Origin: Chaetoceros tenuissimus
Taxonomy: Eukaryota > Bacillariophyta > Thalassiosirophyceae > Chaetocerotales > Chaetocerotaceae
Assembly: GCA_021927905.1 (NCBI GenBank)
Contig: BLLK01000057.1
Span: 1-64,000, forward strand
Length of the DNA stretch: 64,000 nucleotides
Direction: 5' to 3'
Positions 43,647 to 54,007 of the stretch are shown piece after piece. Numbering within the stretch: position 1 is the stretch's first letter; each line of letters starts with the position of its first letter. The notes beneath the pieces were generated by a model, which ran no database searches, had not been told where the DNA came from, and was given only the letters and a program-made list of their open reading frames with translations. Both the position numbers and the translations under genes were made by a program.

Positions 43647-44313
43647 GATATCTTATTCTTGAGGATAGATTCTACATCGGAAAAATGCGTTGTTAGCTCA
43701 AATCCTATCCAAAATGCATAATTCTACCTACTTGTGAATGTCATTACTTACTATTGTTGTAGTTTGAATACACTTTTGAAACTATTTCAATGTGTTGACT
43801 TTCGTAAAAAGTATGATCTTAGTTAATGGGATTGACTGACTTGTTTGAATTGTTTATATTATGAGAGGATGATGAAAGAAGAATGAATCAACTATCTTTT
43901 GGCTTCTTATTTCGACATACGATCAATTCCGATCAATGCTATTTTGGGATTGGTGACTACAATACATACGTACTTCACGATCTTTTTTCAAAAAAGGCGC
44001 CAAATAAAGATTTCATGTCCTTCTTCACGAGCTGACTTTAAATGAAGCAAATTCTTTATGTACTACTGCATGCAACAGAATTGACTGAATTCAGATCTCT
44101 TTACGACTACTTAATTTGAATCTAATTATCAACGTCTTATTTTCTTGCTACTACCTACGTCGACGAGATATGGACGCGAACAAAACAAAAAAGAAAAACA
44201 AAACAATACGTAAATTTTTTCTTACAAAATGTTGTTAAATAAATATGCATGAAGAGTTTCCACAAAGTGAACTGTGATGACCAGAACATTCAGACTGCTG
44301 CGTAGTATCATCT
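43647..44313. other. Intergenic between paralogs
   Basis: No gene seen; AT-rich. It contains a GGCGCCAAAT word at 43996-44005, shared with 8260-8269. Confidence 0.35.
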
Positions 44314-44985
44314 CTAATTGATGACGAAGACAGCTAAAGTACTGATTACTGCAATCCAAAGTCCAAAATATGTAGATTTCACTTCAGACCCAGAAATCTT
44401 AACGCTCAACCCCTGTGACTCCCACTGACTCTTGGTTGCATCTAGCTCAGCTTTTGCTTCTTCGATTATTTCATCAGTATTACAGCTTGCTCCTGCACAA
44501 GAACCAATATCTTTGAAAGTATACTTGATTTTGATATTTTCACGGTAGTAACTGAGGCTTCCTGAGATTTCCATAGTAATGGTAAAGAACTGACCACCAG
44601 CAGTCTCGCATGCATCCTGAAGCCCTGGCTGCGTTGATGCCACATCACAAACAACGGTGATGGATTTCTTGCGTTCATTGGCATCAACACTACAGGTATC
44701 GGCATCGTAATAAGTAAGATCAGTTCCAAGGCTTTCCATATACGCACTAAAATCTTCATCAGCAAGAACAGCTTCAGTTTCGTTGAGGCAAGTCTGAGAT
44801 ACTTCAAGTTCGCGCAAGAAACTAAGAGTTCTCTCTTTATGTACTTCTCTTAAATCAGTAGATTCTAAAGCTCTTTGGATGATCATCTTGTCAAATTCAT
44901 CACTGCCGGATGGATTTTCAGCAGCAGTTCTTGAAAGAACACTTAGAGAAGTAAGAGCAAGGAGGAAAAGATTGGAAAGCATCAT
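44314..44985 (-). CDS. Secreted/GPI-like protein of unknown function, paralog 2
   Basis: Single exon of 223 residues, same strand and layout as the gene at 42969: signal peptide (LFLLALTSLSVLSRTAA), RELEVSQTCLNETEAV, CDVASTQPGLQDACETAGGQ, IGSCAGASCNTDEIIEEAKA and a C-terminal hydrophobic tail (YFGLWIAVISTLAVFVIN). Similarity to paralog 1 is clear but moderate, so the duplication is old. A role at the cell surface is inference. Confidence 0.65.
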   Translation of the reverse strand: MMLSNLFLLALTSLSVLSRTAAENPSGSDEFDKMIIQRALESTDLREVHKERTLSFLRELEVSQTCLNETEAVLADEDFSAYMESLGTDLTYYDADTCSVDANERKKSITVVCDVASTQPGLQDACETAGGQFFTITMEISGSLSYYRENIKIKYTFKDIGSCAGASCNTDEIIEEAKAELDATKSQWESQGLSVKISGSEVKSTYFGLWIAVISTLAVFVIN

Positions 44986-45545
44986 TATGATTCTGTATCT
45001 TCTTGACTTGTTGAGGAAAGATTTGCCTATGAAAGTAAGAAAAAGCTTTTGAGTGAGTCGTCAAAGCAATAATACCAACCATCATTTGAGAGTTTTCTCA
45101 TGCAAGATCAGTAGATATACCAACGTATACCTTTTCGTCATACTCACAGCAGAAGTTTTGATTTACTTTGAAAGAACAAGAGGTTCGCTATTTATGCTGG
45201 CTTTGGGTTTATGAAACAAAAGAGTATCTTTTTTTGTGGTACATTTGATGGTAATCCAGAGACAAGAGAGTTGAAGTTTTTTATAAGATAAATCTTGATG
45301 AATTTTCACGATATTGTAGCTGCAAAGGTGGAATCAAATATCCAATAACGAGAAATTCGTGGGATGTCAAACCAGAATTCTGATGACATTTAGGTGGCTA
45401 TTTTATTGAACTTCAATGCAATGCGGCTAGCTTTGGTGAAAAAGTTCGTGTGACTTGTAGTACAGTAGTACGTACAGTAGGTGGTACTACTTACTTCGAA
45501 AATAAGAAGGTAAGGAATAGAGGAAGTACCATATCTATTTTAATT
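44986..45545. other. Intergenic between divergent genes
   Basis: No gene seen. Contains short tandem words (GTAGTACAGTAGTACGTACAG) near 45460-45480 shortly upstream of the MsrB start. Confidence 0.4.
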
Positions 45546-46385
45546 ATGTTGCCTACAATTCAAATGGCATACTGTGCAATCGCAGCGCTCTTTCTTTTGT
45601 GCAGTATTGAATCTTGCTCTGCGTTTCTTGCTTCTTTGAGAAGCGATGGATGCTCAAGAACGGACAGAATACGGAGGCAAAAACACATCATGACCAAACA
45701 GATCATCTTTCCCTCCTTGAAATATGTTGAAGAAAATATGGAAAGTGAAGAAAGCAACTTGAACTTGAGTAGAAGAGAGTCCGTGAACTCATTTATAGCA
45801 TTAGCAACAGTATCTACATTCACGATACCGATGCAATCTTATGCGGCAACTCAAGAAGAAAAGCCAAGTACTTTTCCAAAAGAAAAGAATCGTACAGATG
45901 GATATGAAGTACGACATTCATCTTCCGAATGGTCAACTATACTTAGTCCAGCTCAATACAACGTTTTACGAAGAGGAGGAACAGAACGACAGAGAGCATC
46001 CATTCTCGAAAAGGAAAAACGTAATGGTGTATATGTTTGTGCAGGCTGTCAAAATGATTTGTTTGCAAGCTCAGCGAAATTTGATAGTGGAACGGGTTGG
46101 CCGAGTTTTGATTCGCCTATGAATGTGAAGAATATTGAAATTGAAGATGTTAGCTTTTTGCAAGCCTTTGATGGTGTAGAAGTACGTTGTAAGACTTGTG
46201 GAGGACATTTGGGAGATTTATTCGGTGATGGCTGGAGGTATGGTTCTAAAACTGGAAAACGATATTGTATCAATGGTGCTGCACTGATATTTTTATCAGA
46301 AGGTGATGATAAGCCTTTACGAGGTGATCTTCCTCCAAGGAATAAAGTGATTCAATACGAGCCTGCAATGAGAAGAGAGTCGTAG
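45546..46385 (+). CDS. msrB: Peptide-methionine (R)-S-oxide reductase, plastid/thylakoid type
   Basis: From the ATG at 45546 the product is about 279 residues. MLPTIQMAYCAIAALFLLCS begins a signal peptide ending at CSAF|L, close to the diatom plastid ASAF motif. After a ~60-residue transit part, LSRRESVNSFIALATVSTFT and a QSYAA end form a twin-arginine-like thylakoid signal. The mature MsrB shows two zinc CxxC pairs (CAGC and CKTC), GTGWPSF, GGHLGDLFGDG and the catalytic RYCINGAAL. MsrB reduces the R form of methionine sulfoxide in proteins with thioredoxin. A longer frame opens at 45450 but has a poorer signal sequence. Confidence 0.85.
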   Translation: MLPTIQMAYCAIAALFLLCSIESCSAFLASLRSDGCSRTDRIRRQKHIMTKQIIFPSLKYVEENMESEESNLNLSRRESVNSFIALATVSTFTIPMQSYAATQEEKPSTFPKEKNRTDGYEVRHSSSEWSTILSPAQYNVLRRGGTERQRASILEKEKRNGVYVCAGCQNDLFASSAKFDSGTGWPSFDSPMNVKNIEIEDVSFLQAFDGVEVRCKTCGGHLGDLFGDGWRYGSKTGKRYCINGAALIFLSEGDDKPLRGDLPPRNKVIQYEPAMRRES

Positions 46386-46438
46386 ATTGTATGTATTCTA
46401 TGTTTATTCTATCATGTAATCTTGTAACGTAGGTGGAC

Positions 46439-48784
46439 TTAAACCTGCAATAAGCTATAGAATTGTCCAGTAGATCCATCGTTCAAAGTATTGAGACCAT
46501 CTCTTGGAATAAATGACTCAAAGGCTGCGTCATAAGCTTCGCCATAATTTCCAAGGAGGCTAACTCCATTCTCAAACATGTTGACAGAGCTAAACAATGG
46601 ACCAAATACTCTTGGATGAGGCATATCTTGCGCATTGGCCTTGGTGATGTTTTGCTCTTCGGCATAGATCAAAGCCATAATGTTCCACTTAATGAGAGCT
46701 GAAAAGATTGGATCTCCTTCGTTCGTAGCAACACTCAATGGTTCACGTGAAAAAGCTCTTGCTCCAATCTCATAGGTGCCAATGGTGGAATTGAAACCTC
46801 CATCTTGTACAGTTTGGACTGCGATATCATGGAAACCTCCAGCAATTACGTTACATGTACCACTATTGAGTCCAGCAATTTCGTCTTCAAAAGATTGAAC
46901 AGTAATAATGTTATTTGAATCGATTAGCTGAGCTGTTCTCGCAAATGTAGTTGTTCCTTCAAGTACACACACTCTTAGATTGGAACAAGTTGGATCAGTC
47001 GCTCCTGTATCACCATTTAGAGCACAATCAAGATACGGCTGAAGACCGCCAAAGCGAAATCCATCCCAAAAGTAAGGAGGTGGAGACCATGCTGGAGGAA
47101 CAAGATTGAAAGGTCAGATGAGGAAAGACAAAAGATCAAAGTATGAGAAACACATTGAAACGTACCAAAACCAACTCCGATGGAAGGTTCCATGAAATCT
47201 CTGACGATAGTCCAAGTAGAAAGTCGAACCAAAACATCAATCTCTTGATCAGCTAGAACCTGGAAGCGATCTCTAGCTGGTAAATCTGTAAATAGTACAC
47301 GAGGTACGCCATCAAATATTGCAGAGGCAATGAGATTGCATAGGTCAACATCGAATCCAGAGTATTCTCTTGTTTCAGGATCAAAGGATGCAAATCCAGC
47401 ACGGATGTTGATTCCACAATTCAAAAATCCTCTCTCGCGGATCTTTTGCACAGTCTTGGATACCTTGTTCAGTTGAGGTCCTTCAATGTTGATTGAGCCA
47501 AATGGATGAGAATATAAGAGACCAGTTGTTCCATCGTTTGCCAAATTGAGCCCTGAACGAGTGACAATAGCCTCGAGAGTTCTCTGGTAGACTTCACCAT
47601 AATTTCCTACAGCACAAATAGCATTACGAAGTGACTTTTTCAGGTTCGCTCCAAGCTCAGTTTGCAATAGAACATTTTCGCAGTTTTCGATTCCTACACC
47701 AGCCTCATCGGATTGATGAAGTTGTTCAAAGACCCATGTGATAATATCTTTGAGAACGTAGTCTTCAGTTCTAGACGCAAATGTGATCGGCTCCTTTGAA
47801 AGTAATTCCTGACCAATGGTGTAGTCTCCTTCGTATCCTGCTTCGCGGAGAGTTTGTTCGCTTAGCTCAACCATTTCTCCAGCAATGACATTACATTGAC
47901 CATCCTATAATAAGTCAACACTTGAGCAAAAGAACTATGATATGAATTCATGGAATAAAGACACGAGATGAACTTACAATGAAACTCTGATGGAAATCAT
48001 CTTCAAATTGAAATGTAATAGATTCAGCCTTGCCAAAAAGTAAATCAGTGACAATTTGAGCATGACTAGAACCTGCAAGAGTGCACACTTTCAATCCAGT
48101 GCACCCTTCACCTTCATTCTCTGCACATTCAACAAAAGAAGGAATACCTCCATATCTCAGTCCGTCAAAAAAGTAAGGGTTTGAGAAATGAAAAGTGCCT
48201 TCAACTTCCGGAATCCAAACTTCACGCTGCATGGTCACTGTTGCTCTCGTTAGTACGTCAAATTTATTGTTTTGAAGATCGGCCCATCGGTTGACAAGGT
48301 CTGTATTAACGAATTCAACATTGGGCTCCCCAAGAATAGCAGCTGCAATCGCCTTGCAATGCTCAATATCAATCCCTTCCCAATCGCCATTTGCATTCTG
48401 AGATGCAAAACCTTGAGTTCGAAGTGGAATGCCACATCTTAGAGCACCTCTCTTTTTGATAGCATCAATGTCTGGAGTGGAAGATGGCGCAAATGGAGAA
48501 GGTTTTGGAGGAGTAGGTGAAGTGTCGTTTCTATCATGCGCAACTACAACTCCAGCAATTCCAAGTCCAATAGCACAAACAGCAATAGCCGCAACTCCTA
48601 TGATCCAGTTTCTATGAGGAGGGTTGACGGTTGGTATCTCTACTCTCATATGTGAGGCAGTGCTATGATCCGATCCATTTTCTTCATCCAGCATCATGTT
48701 CATCTTTCCCTCCGAGATTGCCATTTCATGCTTGACCATATTGTGCTTCTTGCTTGAGGCAAGTTCAGAGTCTGATTGCATCAT
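46439..48784 (-). CDS. Membrane-anchored protein with two bacterial-type amino-acid-binding domains
   Basis: Three exons join in frame: 48784-47978, 47904-47166 and 47091-46439, about 732 residues. A charged cytosolic tail leads into one membrane helix (WIIGVAAIAVCAIGLGIAGV) and a Thr/Pro linker. Two periplasmic-binding-protein (SBP_bac_3) domains follow; each opens alike (KKRGALRCGIPLRTQGFASQ and RERGFLNCGINIRAGFASFD), has a DVDLC-type strand (GIDIEHCKAIAAAILGEP, GFDVDLCNLIASAIFDG) and ends with NYGE...RDGLN (NYGEVYQRTLEAIVTRSGLN, NYGEAYDAAFESFIPRDGLN). The closest pattern I know is AapJ/BztA, binding proteins of bacterial general amino-acid ABC transporters. No partner ABC genes are nearby. 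A receptor or scavenging role is inference. Confidence 0.8.
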
Positions 48785-49119
48785 TTTCGGTATAAATTAG
48801 TAATATGATTATGTATAAAGTTTACTTTGTGTTTTTGTATTTTGTGAGAGCAAAAAGATTTCGTTTTTATTGATCGATGCTAATAAAACAAACGAAAAAA
48901 TGAGAACTTCGAAGAACAAGCTCATGCGAAGCAGGTCGGACTATTTTCGTACTATCTCTCGACATCTCCTTATCCGATAGGGATTGAAAAGAATATCTTT
49001 TTTCATGTTTTTTTGGATGCATCATCGATGTGTACAGTGTACATAATAATGTGATCATAAAGAAGCACAAGAATTTGCATCACTTCCTTCATAACACCCT
49101 ACTAGTAGCAATAAAGAAC
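48785..49119. other. Bidirectional promoter region
   Basis: Spacer between the divergent binding-protein gene and the MYND gene. No gene seen. Confidence 0.4.
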
Positions 49120-49959
49120 ATGACTGGACAAAACCTAGACGCTGAACTGAAGGCTGAGGGAGCTGCTACATACATGGCTCCGCCTGACGAGAACCTCAAG
49201 TGCAAAACTACCTCGTCCTCCGAAGAACAAGCACTGAATGCTGTCATTGGTATTCCTGAAGGAACGGATTACCTATCTCTCGAGGAAGTGCCAACCGGAG
49301 TATCTCTATTTGATACATTCAATAATCAGTTCACAGGGGAACGTGGACCAAAAGGGGAACTATACCAAGCCCGTACCATTTTTTCTGCCATTGCCAATTG
49401 CGTCGACAAAGCGAAACGTGAATCACGAGAGCTCCCGAGAATCTGTCTTCAAGATGAAAGTAGATTGGCCAAAGGCTTTTCATTTGACGGATTGATCATT
49501 GATGTCATTGATGCTAGAATGATGAATTCTGACTCTCCACTTCTAGTCTTGGCAATGAGTCGCTCGGAAGATATGAATGCTTCTAGCAAAGGAATCTTCA
49601 AGGACGGGTTCCAGATCGAGGTATTTAGAAAGAAACCCAGTGAAATTGACTTGTTTGTCAAAATTGTCGAGGCCAATGCTGCAAGACTATCCAATAGCGA
49701 GGATGATTTCATTTTCAACGGAGTGAAAATCCTCAAAGATCATTCCGTGTTCAAGATTGGAGTAGCTATTCCAATCACTGCGACTGAAAGTGAAAAATAC
49801 TATGAACTCTTAGGGAAGCACTGCAGCTTCTGTGGCAATTCGAATGGCAAGCTATTCAAATGTACTGGGTGCAAAACTGTGCATTACTGTGGTAGACCTT
49901 GCCAAAAGGGTGACTGGAAGTTTCACAAGCTAGTTTGTAGTGCAAGTAGCAAGAAGTAG
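49120..49959 (+). CDS. MYND-type zinc-finger protein
   Basis: Single exon, about 279 residues from the ATG at 49120 (MTGQNLDAELKAEGAATY). The C-terminus is a MYND finger: CSFCGNSNGKLFKCTGCKTV, HYCGRPCQKGDWKFHKLVC, with all seven Cys and the His. MYND domains bind Pro-rich or other short peptides and are common in diatoms. The region before it has no recognised domain. A frame open further upstream (49030) lacks support; the ATG at 49120 follows an AT-rich leader. Confidence 0.8.
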   Translation: MTGQNLDAELKAEGAATYMAPPDENLKCKTTSSSEEQALNAVIGIPEGTDYLSLEEVPTGVSLFDTFNNQFTGERGPKGELYQARTIFSAIANCVDKAKRESRELPRICLQDESRLAKGFSFDGLIIDVIDARMMNSDSPLLVLAMSRSEDMNASSKGIFKDGFQIEVFRKKPSEIDLFVKIVEANAARLSNSEDDFIFNGVKILKDHSVFKIGVAIPITATESEKYYELLGKHCSFCGNSNGKLFKCTGCKTVHYCGRPCQKGDWKFHKLVCSASSKK

Positions 49960-50077
49960 GTGATCAGAGAAGTGTAGTTTGTTTTAGGCTAGTGTCGGGG
50001 CAAGGGGCGCCCCTGTAAAATATCTAGTGTATATATGCAACATTTAGTAATTAGTAACAAGTAGTTTGTACGCGCTT

Positions 50078-52276
50078 TCAATTATTCTTCACTTTTTGTT
50101 TCACTTTTCGTTCATTATCATACGTCTTTTTAATTTCTTTTAATAATCCCATTGATCGAAGTGCTCTAATCTTCTCCATCGCTCCCTCCAAGAGCTCTTT
50201 GCGGTGTAATCTTTGCTGTAACAAGTCCAATTCTTCGGTTGCATCGACTTTCGTTGATGGAGAAGCACTAGTAAATCCATGAGGAAACTTTTCATGTACC
50301 CTCTCGATAAGTTCTCGTACTCCCGATTCTTTTGGATACCAAACATCTAAACTTTGTTGAATTTCTGGATCACTTGATAAAAGCATTTTATCATATACTT
50401 TTTTCCATCCAATATCTGCCAAGATCCACTTCGGGTTCAATGGGAAAACAAAACCTTCATCTAATTTCTCCAACATGAATTCTTGTACCTCTGGCGGAGT
50501 CATGTACTTGAAAAGGTAGTTACTCTTCCCATGATCCATTTCTCCACGATCCGCAACAACGAGTAGTTTATCATCAATACCTTGAGGAAATTTGAAATTG
50601 AAACACTCTGCTCCATGTCTAACTGCTCCATTTCGATTGTAGGCAAAGCGAGTCACTGCTCCTTCCATGATTTTGTATGTCTTTGGGTCACTGAAGCCAA
50701 AGCGAGGTAAATTCACTTTGCTACGTTTATCAGGTTTCGTTAAAGCCTCAAACCAACATGAAGTCCATGTTATCTCTTTATTATTCTTGTTTTCGAGTAT
50801 ATCTTCAATACTTTCAATCATCCATTTCATCAAATCGACTACTTCATTTGGCATTGCTTTATCATACACGACACCTCTTGTACCTACAGTGAAGCAGTCA
50901 AAGTCCGACGCAACGGGAACTACAGTCTTGTTTTCTTCGTATGCTACAACCAAAGTCTGTGGTTTGAGCGAATCTTCTTCATCAGTTTGATATACTACAG
51001 GACGAGGACCGTCACCCTCAAAGTGGCGCATACTTTCAAAGTTCATTACGTGAAAGTTTGGCTCAGAAGGTCTACCAGTCTCTAAATCTCCTTGGCGAGT
51101 AAAGTCTTGACGAAAGACACATGCTTCATACAATACTCTCTCGCCGACATCGAGACCATATCCACAGTCGTTTCTTTTATATATTTTCCAATCAGTTACA
51201 TTCCATCTTAGGTTGGCTGGTTCAACATTTTTCATATCATTTGCAACGTTAGTAAACTTTTGGATCGCATCATCTCGAAGTTTCTTAGACTTGAAATAAA
51301 CAATCACCCTTCCATCTTTAAACAAGCCTAGTTTCCCTTTATGACGATGTTCTTCATCGTGAATCTGAATAAAAGGAACTAGACCTGACAATCTTCCACG
51401 TTTGGCAGATTTTCCTTTGATATCCATTCCTTTACCAGTCGCATTACCTTTCATCATGAGAGAAATAGCTTCTAGGCTAGTAGGTCTCCAAATGGAAAAA
51501 CTAGAAGTTGTCCGAAAGCCTTGAATGATATGCAAAGGAGCATCTACAAGCGGGTCGGCAAGTGGTCCACCCTCTCTAGCAACTTCGGTAAAATAATTAT
51601 GTATCTGTACTCGAGGATCAAGGGCTACGAGAGAACGAACCCAAAGTATAAATTTCATATGAGTCTGGATTTCTTCAACGTTTTCCTGAAACGAAACAGC
51701 ACTACTTCGATTATTTTGAACCATACTGAGTGTATCCAAAAGAACAAATTTAGAACACCAATCGAGTATTTTCTCTTGAAGAGTCTTCTCTTCTCTATTT
51801 GCGACAGAAGCATGAAAGTTGTGCTCCTGCATACGATAAACTTGTCTTCTATCCTTGGATTCTGTAGCACTTTCTTGAGAGAATAGAGAATGTGCACATG
51901 TTCCAAGTGCAAGCTTTCTTGTATACATCTCAATTTGAGATGATTGGGAAGCAGCTGTTGATGGCCGATCCATATCTGTTGGACCCAAAGAAGAAGAGCT
52001 CAATCTAGTCTCATAGAGAGGTCGACCATCCTTTGGGATCTGAGGTCGGTCTTCTCTTGGAATCGGTTCCTCATCTTTAAAAGAGATTCTTTTCGATGAT
52101 GATATGTTGTTATATTTCAAACTAGACTCTTCACTTGGGTCCAATGGAGCTCCTCTAGAAATAATTACAACGTCAGGGTCTTGTTCCTTGTTCTCTTCGC
52201 AGCCATCTTTTCTCGTACGAGAGTAAATAGACTTCACTGCAGAGGATTTTGTACAGCACTGGAGCACAAACTTCAT
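50078..52276 (-). CDS. Large protein with a possible nucleotidyl-cyclase-like domain
   Basis: Single exon of 732 residues, ATG at 52276. The first ~230 residues are polar and low in recognisable structure. From ~260 to ~560 there is weak resemblance to the class II (CyaA/ExoY/edema-factor) adenylate cyclase fold: GKGMDIKGKSAKRGRLSGLV then PFIQIHDEEH recall the GxxxKGKSSxWG...GxIP stretch, and VVPVASDFDCFTVGT recalls the D-x-D metal-binding strand. The remainder includes a cluster of aromatic residues and a C-terminal coiled-coil, Lys-rich tail. No signal peptide or membrane segment is seen. The resemblance is by eye only; other folds are possible and activity cannot be inferred. Confidence 0.45.
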   Translation of the reverse strand: MKFVLQCCTKSSAVKSIYSRTRKDGCEENKEQDPDVVIISRGAPLDPSEESSLKYNNISSSKRISFKDEEPIPREDRPQIPKDGRPLYETRLSSSSLGPTDMDRPSTAASQSSQIEMYTRKLALGTCAHSLFSQESATESKDRRQVYRMQEHNFHASVANREEKTLQEKILDWCSKFVLLDTLSMVQNNRSSAVSFQENVEEIQTHMKFILWVRSLVALDPRVQIHNYFTEVAREGGPLADPLVDAPLHIIQGFRTTSSFSIWRPTSLEAISLMMKGNATGKGMDIKGKSAKRGRLSGLVPFIQIHDEEHRHKGKLGLFKDGRVIVYFKSKKLRDDAIQKFTNVANDMKNVEPANLRWNVTDWKIYKRNDCGYGLDVGERVLYEACVFRQDFTRQGDLETGRPSEPNFHVMNFESMRHFEGDGPRPVVYQTDEEDSLKPQTLVVAYEENKTVVPVASDFDCFTVGTRGVVYDKAMPNEVVDLMKWMIESIEDILENKNNKEITWTSCWFEALTKPDKRSKVNLPRFGFSDPKTYKIMEGAVTRFAYNRNGAVRHGAECFNFKFPQGIDDKLLVVADRGEMDHGKSNYLFKYMTPPEVQEFMLEKLDEGFVFPLNPKWILADIGWKKVYDKMLLSSDPEIQQSLDVWYPKESGVRELIERVHEKFPHGFTSASPSTKVDATEELDLLQQRLHRKELLEGAMEKIRALRSMGLLKEIKKTYDNERKVKQKVKNN

Positions 52277-52559
52277 ATCTCTTAGTTTGTTATGTGTATC
52301 AATGAAGAGCGAACCTTTTGGTTTTTTCTTTGACCGCTTTATGTGTATAATTTCATGAAATTTCTTTCACCATGCATCCACACAGGCTTCCTTTGTCATC
52401 TATTTTCTTCAATTGACTTTCGATATTAGGCCTTTTACGTGATTTCGCAACGATGTCAACATTTAAATCTGACTTGTTTAGTTTGTTCATTCTTTGATTT
52501 TTTATTGCGTATGCGTGCATTTTTTAATGTTGAAAACGACGATTCGTAAATTATGAATT
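52277..52559. other. Intergenic
   Basis: No gene seen between the large cyclase-like gene and the HSF relic. Confidence 0.35.
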
Positions 52560-52940
52560 GGCTCTAAGAAAGAATCACGTTCGTCCACTATAGAGGAGGA
52601 AAAAGAGCGTGGAAGAAAAGAGTCTGATATGATAGTATCAACACCAGAAAAAAGGGGAATTTCTTGGATATCTTCTTTATTCTCCTTACTGTGAGACTTA
52701 GTTTTGATGCCTTCTGCAATATTGCTAGTAGTATTGCTCCTCAGTGGTACAGATCTACGTTTGCTTCCATCCTTTCCTCTACTTGAGTCATTGTCCAGCA
52801 TAACCCTCTATCATGAGGACCTTGAAACAAAGGATGGAAATAGAAACCACCATACAAAAGATAAGACGAAGATTCAAAAAAGTACTTCTCACTGTTATCA
52901 TTGTTGGGACTATGCATCGGAATGTGCATTGAAAAGATAG
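52560..52940 (-). pseudogene. Heat-shock-factor relic, join of two copies
   Basis: The minus strand reads NNDNSEKYFFES (like the end of HSF genes here, NDDNIQKYLFES) directly followed by YGGFYFHPLFQ and DRGLCW (like the end of the HSF DNA-binding domain, YGGCYLHPLFQ, DRSLCC). Further on, SSRGKDGSKRRSV is in another frame. It looks like a deletion that joined the 3' end of one tandem HSF copy to the middle of the next. Confidence 0.7.
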
Positions 52941-53077
52941 TTAATACAAACAGCAAGCAAGCACTCAAAAATTAAATTTAGACTCAAATAAACATTGTTT
53001 TAAATTAGCTCCTCTAGAATGAAAGATTTGTAAACATCCTGGCTTGCTAAGTATAGCATGCGTTCTTGGAACAAGAT

Positions 53078-54007
53078 TCAAGATTCGAATAAGTACTTCT
53101 GAATGTTGTCATCGTTGGCACTAAGAAATGTAATCAGCTCTTGGAACTCTTTATCATCCGTAGTAGAAGAAGAATCTTCACTTTTGTCTTGTCCATATCC
53201 TTGTTGTGGCTGATCGAGTGATAGCTCTTCACAAAGAGGAATAAGATGGCTTTCTTCTTGAGGAGGATTATTAGTCAGCAAGGAAAGCAGGGTATTAGCA
53301 TCAATCATTGTCGTATCGTCTTGATTAATAAATGATTTCATAGAATCATGAGGCATTAAATATGGCTCTAATCCATCCAGACCATCTAAGAGTAGCGGAG
53401 ACACAGAGATCGGATTGAAGGAAAAAGGTTGGTTTTCCATAGTACTGAGAGAAGAAGGAGAAGCATGCTGGTCGTGAAAATGAGCATCACTTCTTCCTGT
53501 TGAACCGAAAGAACGATTACTTCCTGTAGACACAACAGAGTTCTTACTGAGTTCTTTGCTACCATTCCTTCCAACTACTCGAGACATGGAACAACAGAGA
53601 CTCCTATCATGTCGTTGAAACAATGGATGGAGATAACATCCACCATAGACCAAAGATCTTTCCGAATGATCGTCTTTTTCTTGGTCAGGAATGCGCTCGA
53701 AACCCCACAGGTTGAGCTGCCGACGGAAGGACGCATACTTGGACTGATTAAAGTGATTCTTTTGAATCAGATCCTCGAAATCTTTACGATTGTGTACTCG
53801 AAAGTATTTTCCATTGGGGCTCCATGAGATGATGGAGGAAAGGTTCTCGGGTTCTTCCCTCACATCATCAGCTTTCTCTAGAAGATCAAAGAGACGCTGT
53901 GGGAAAGGGTATTTGCAGCCTCCTCGCTGAGAATGTTGTTTCTGATTGTGCATTGGAGCAGTATCTTCAGATTGAGTGATTGAAGTGTGTTCAGTAAGAG
54001 GATTCAT
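53078..54007 (-). CDS. Heat shock transcription factor
   Basis: Single exon of 309 residues. The HSF winged-helix DNA-binding domain spans ~30-140: KYPFPQRLFDLLEKAD, IISWSPNGKYFRVHNRKDF, FNQSKYASFRRQLNLWGFER, and YGGCYLHPLFQRHDRSLC. HSFs bind nGAAn repeats and, in diatoms, form a greatly expanded family. The canonical hydrophobic heptad trimerisation region is not obvious after the DNA-binding domain. The C-terminal part is acidic with Asp/Ser/Leu (DGLDGLEPYLMPHDS, then ELITFLSANDDNIQKYLFES), as in an activation domain. It is the intact neighbour of the relic at 52560. Confidence 0.9.
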   Translation of the reverse strand: MNPLTEHTSITQSEDTAPMHNQKQHSQRGGCKYPFPQRLFDLLEKADDVREEPENLSSIISWSPNGKYFRVHNRKDFEDLIQKNHFNQSKYASFRRQLNLWGFERIPDQEKDDHSERSLVYGGCYLHPLFQRHDRSLCCSMSRVVGRNGSKELSKNSVVSTGSNRSFGSTGRSDAHFHDQHASPSSLSTMENQPFSFNPISVSPLLLDGLDGLEPYLMPHDSMKSFINQDDTTMIDANTLLSLLTNNPPQEESHLIPLCEELSLDQPQQGYGQDKSEDSSSTTDDKEFQELITFLSANDDNIQKYLFES

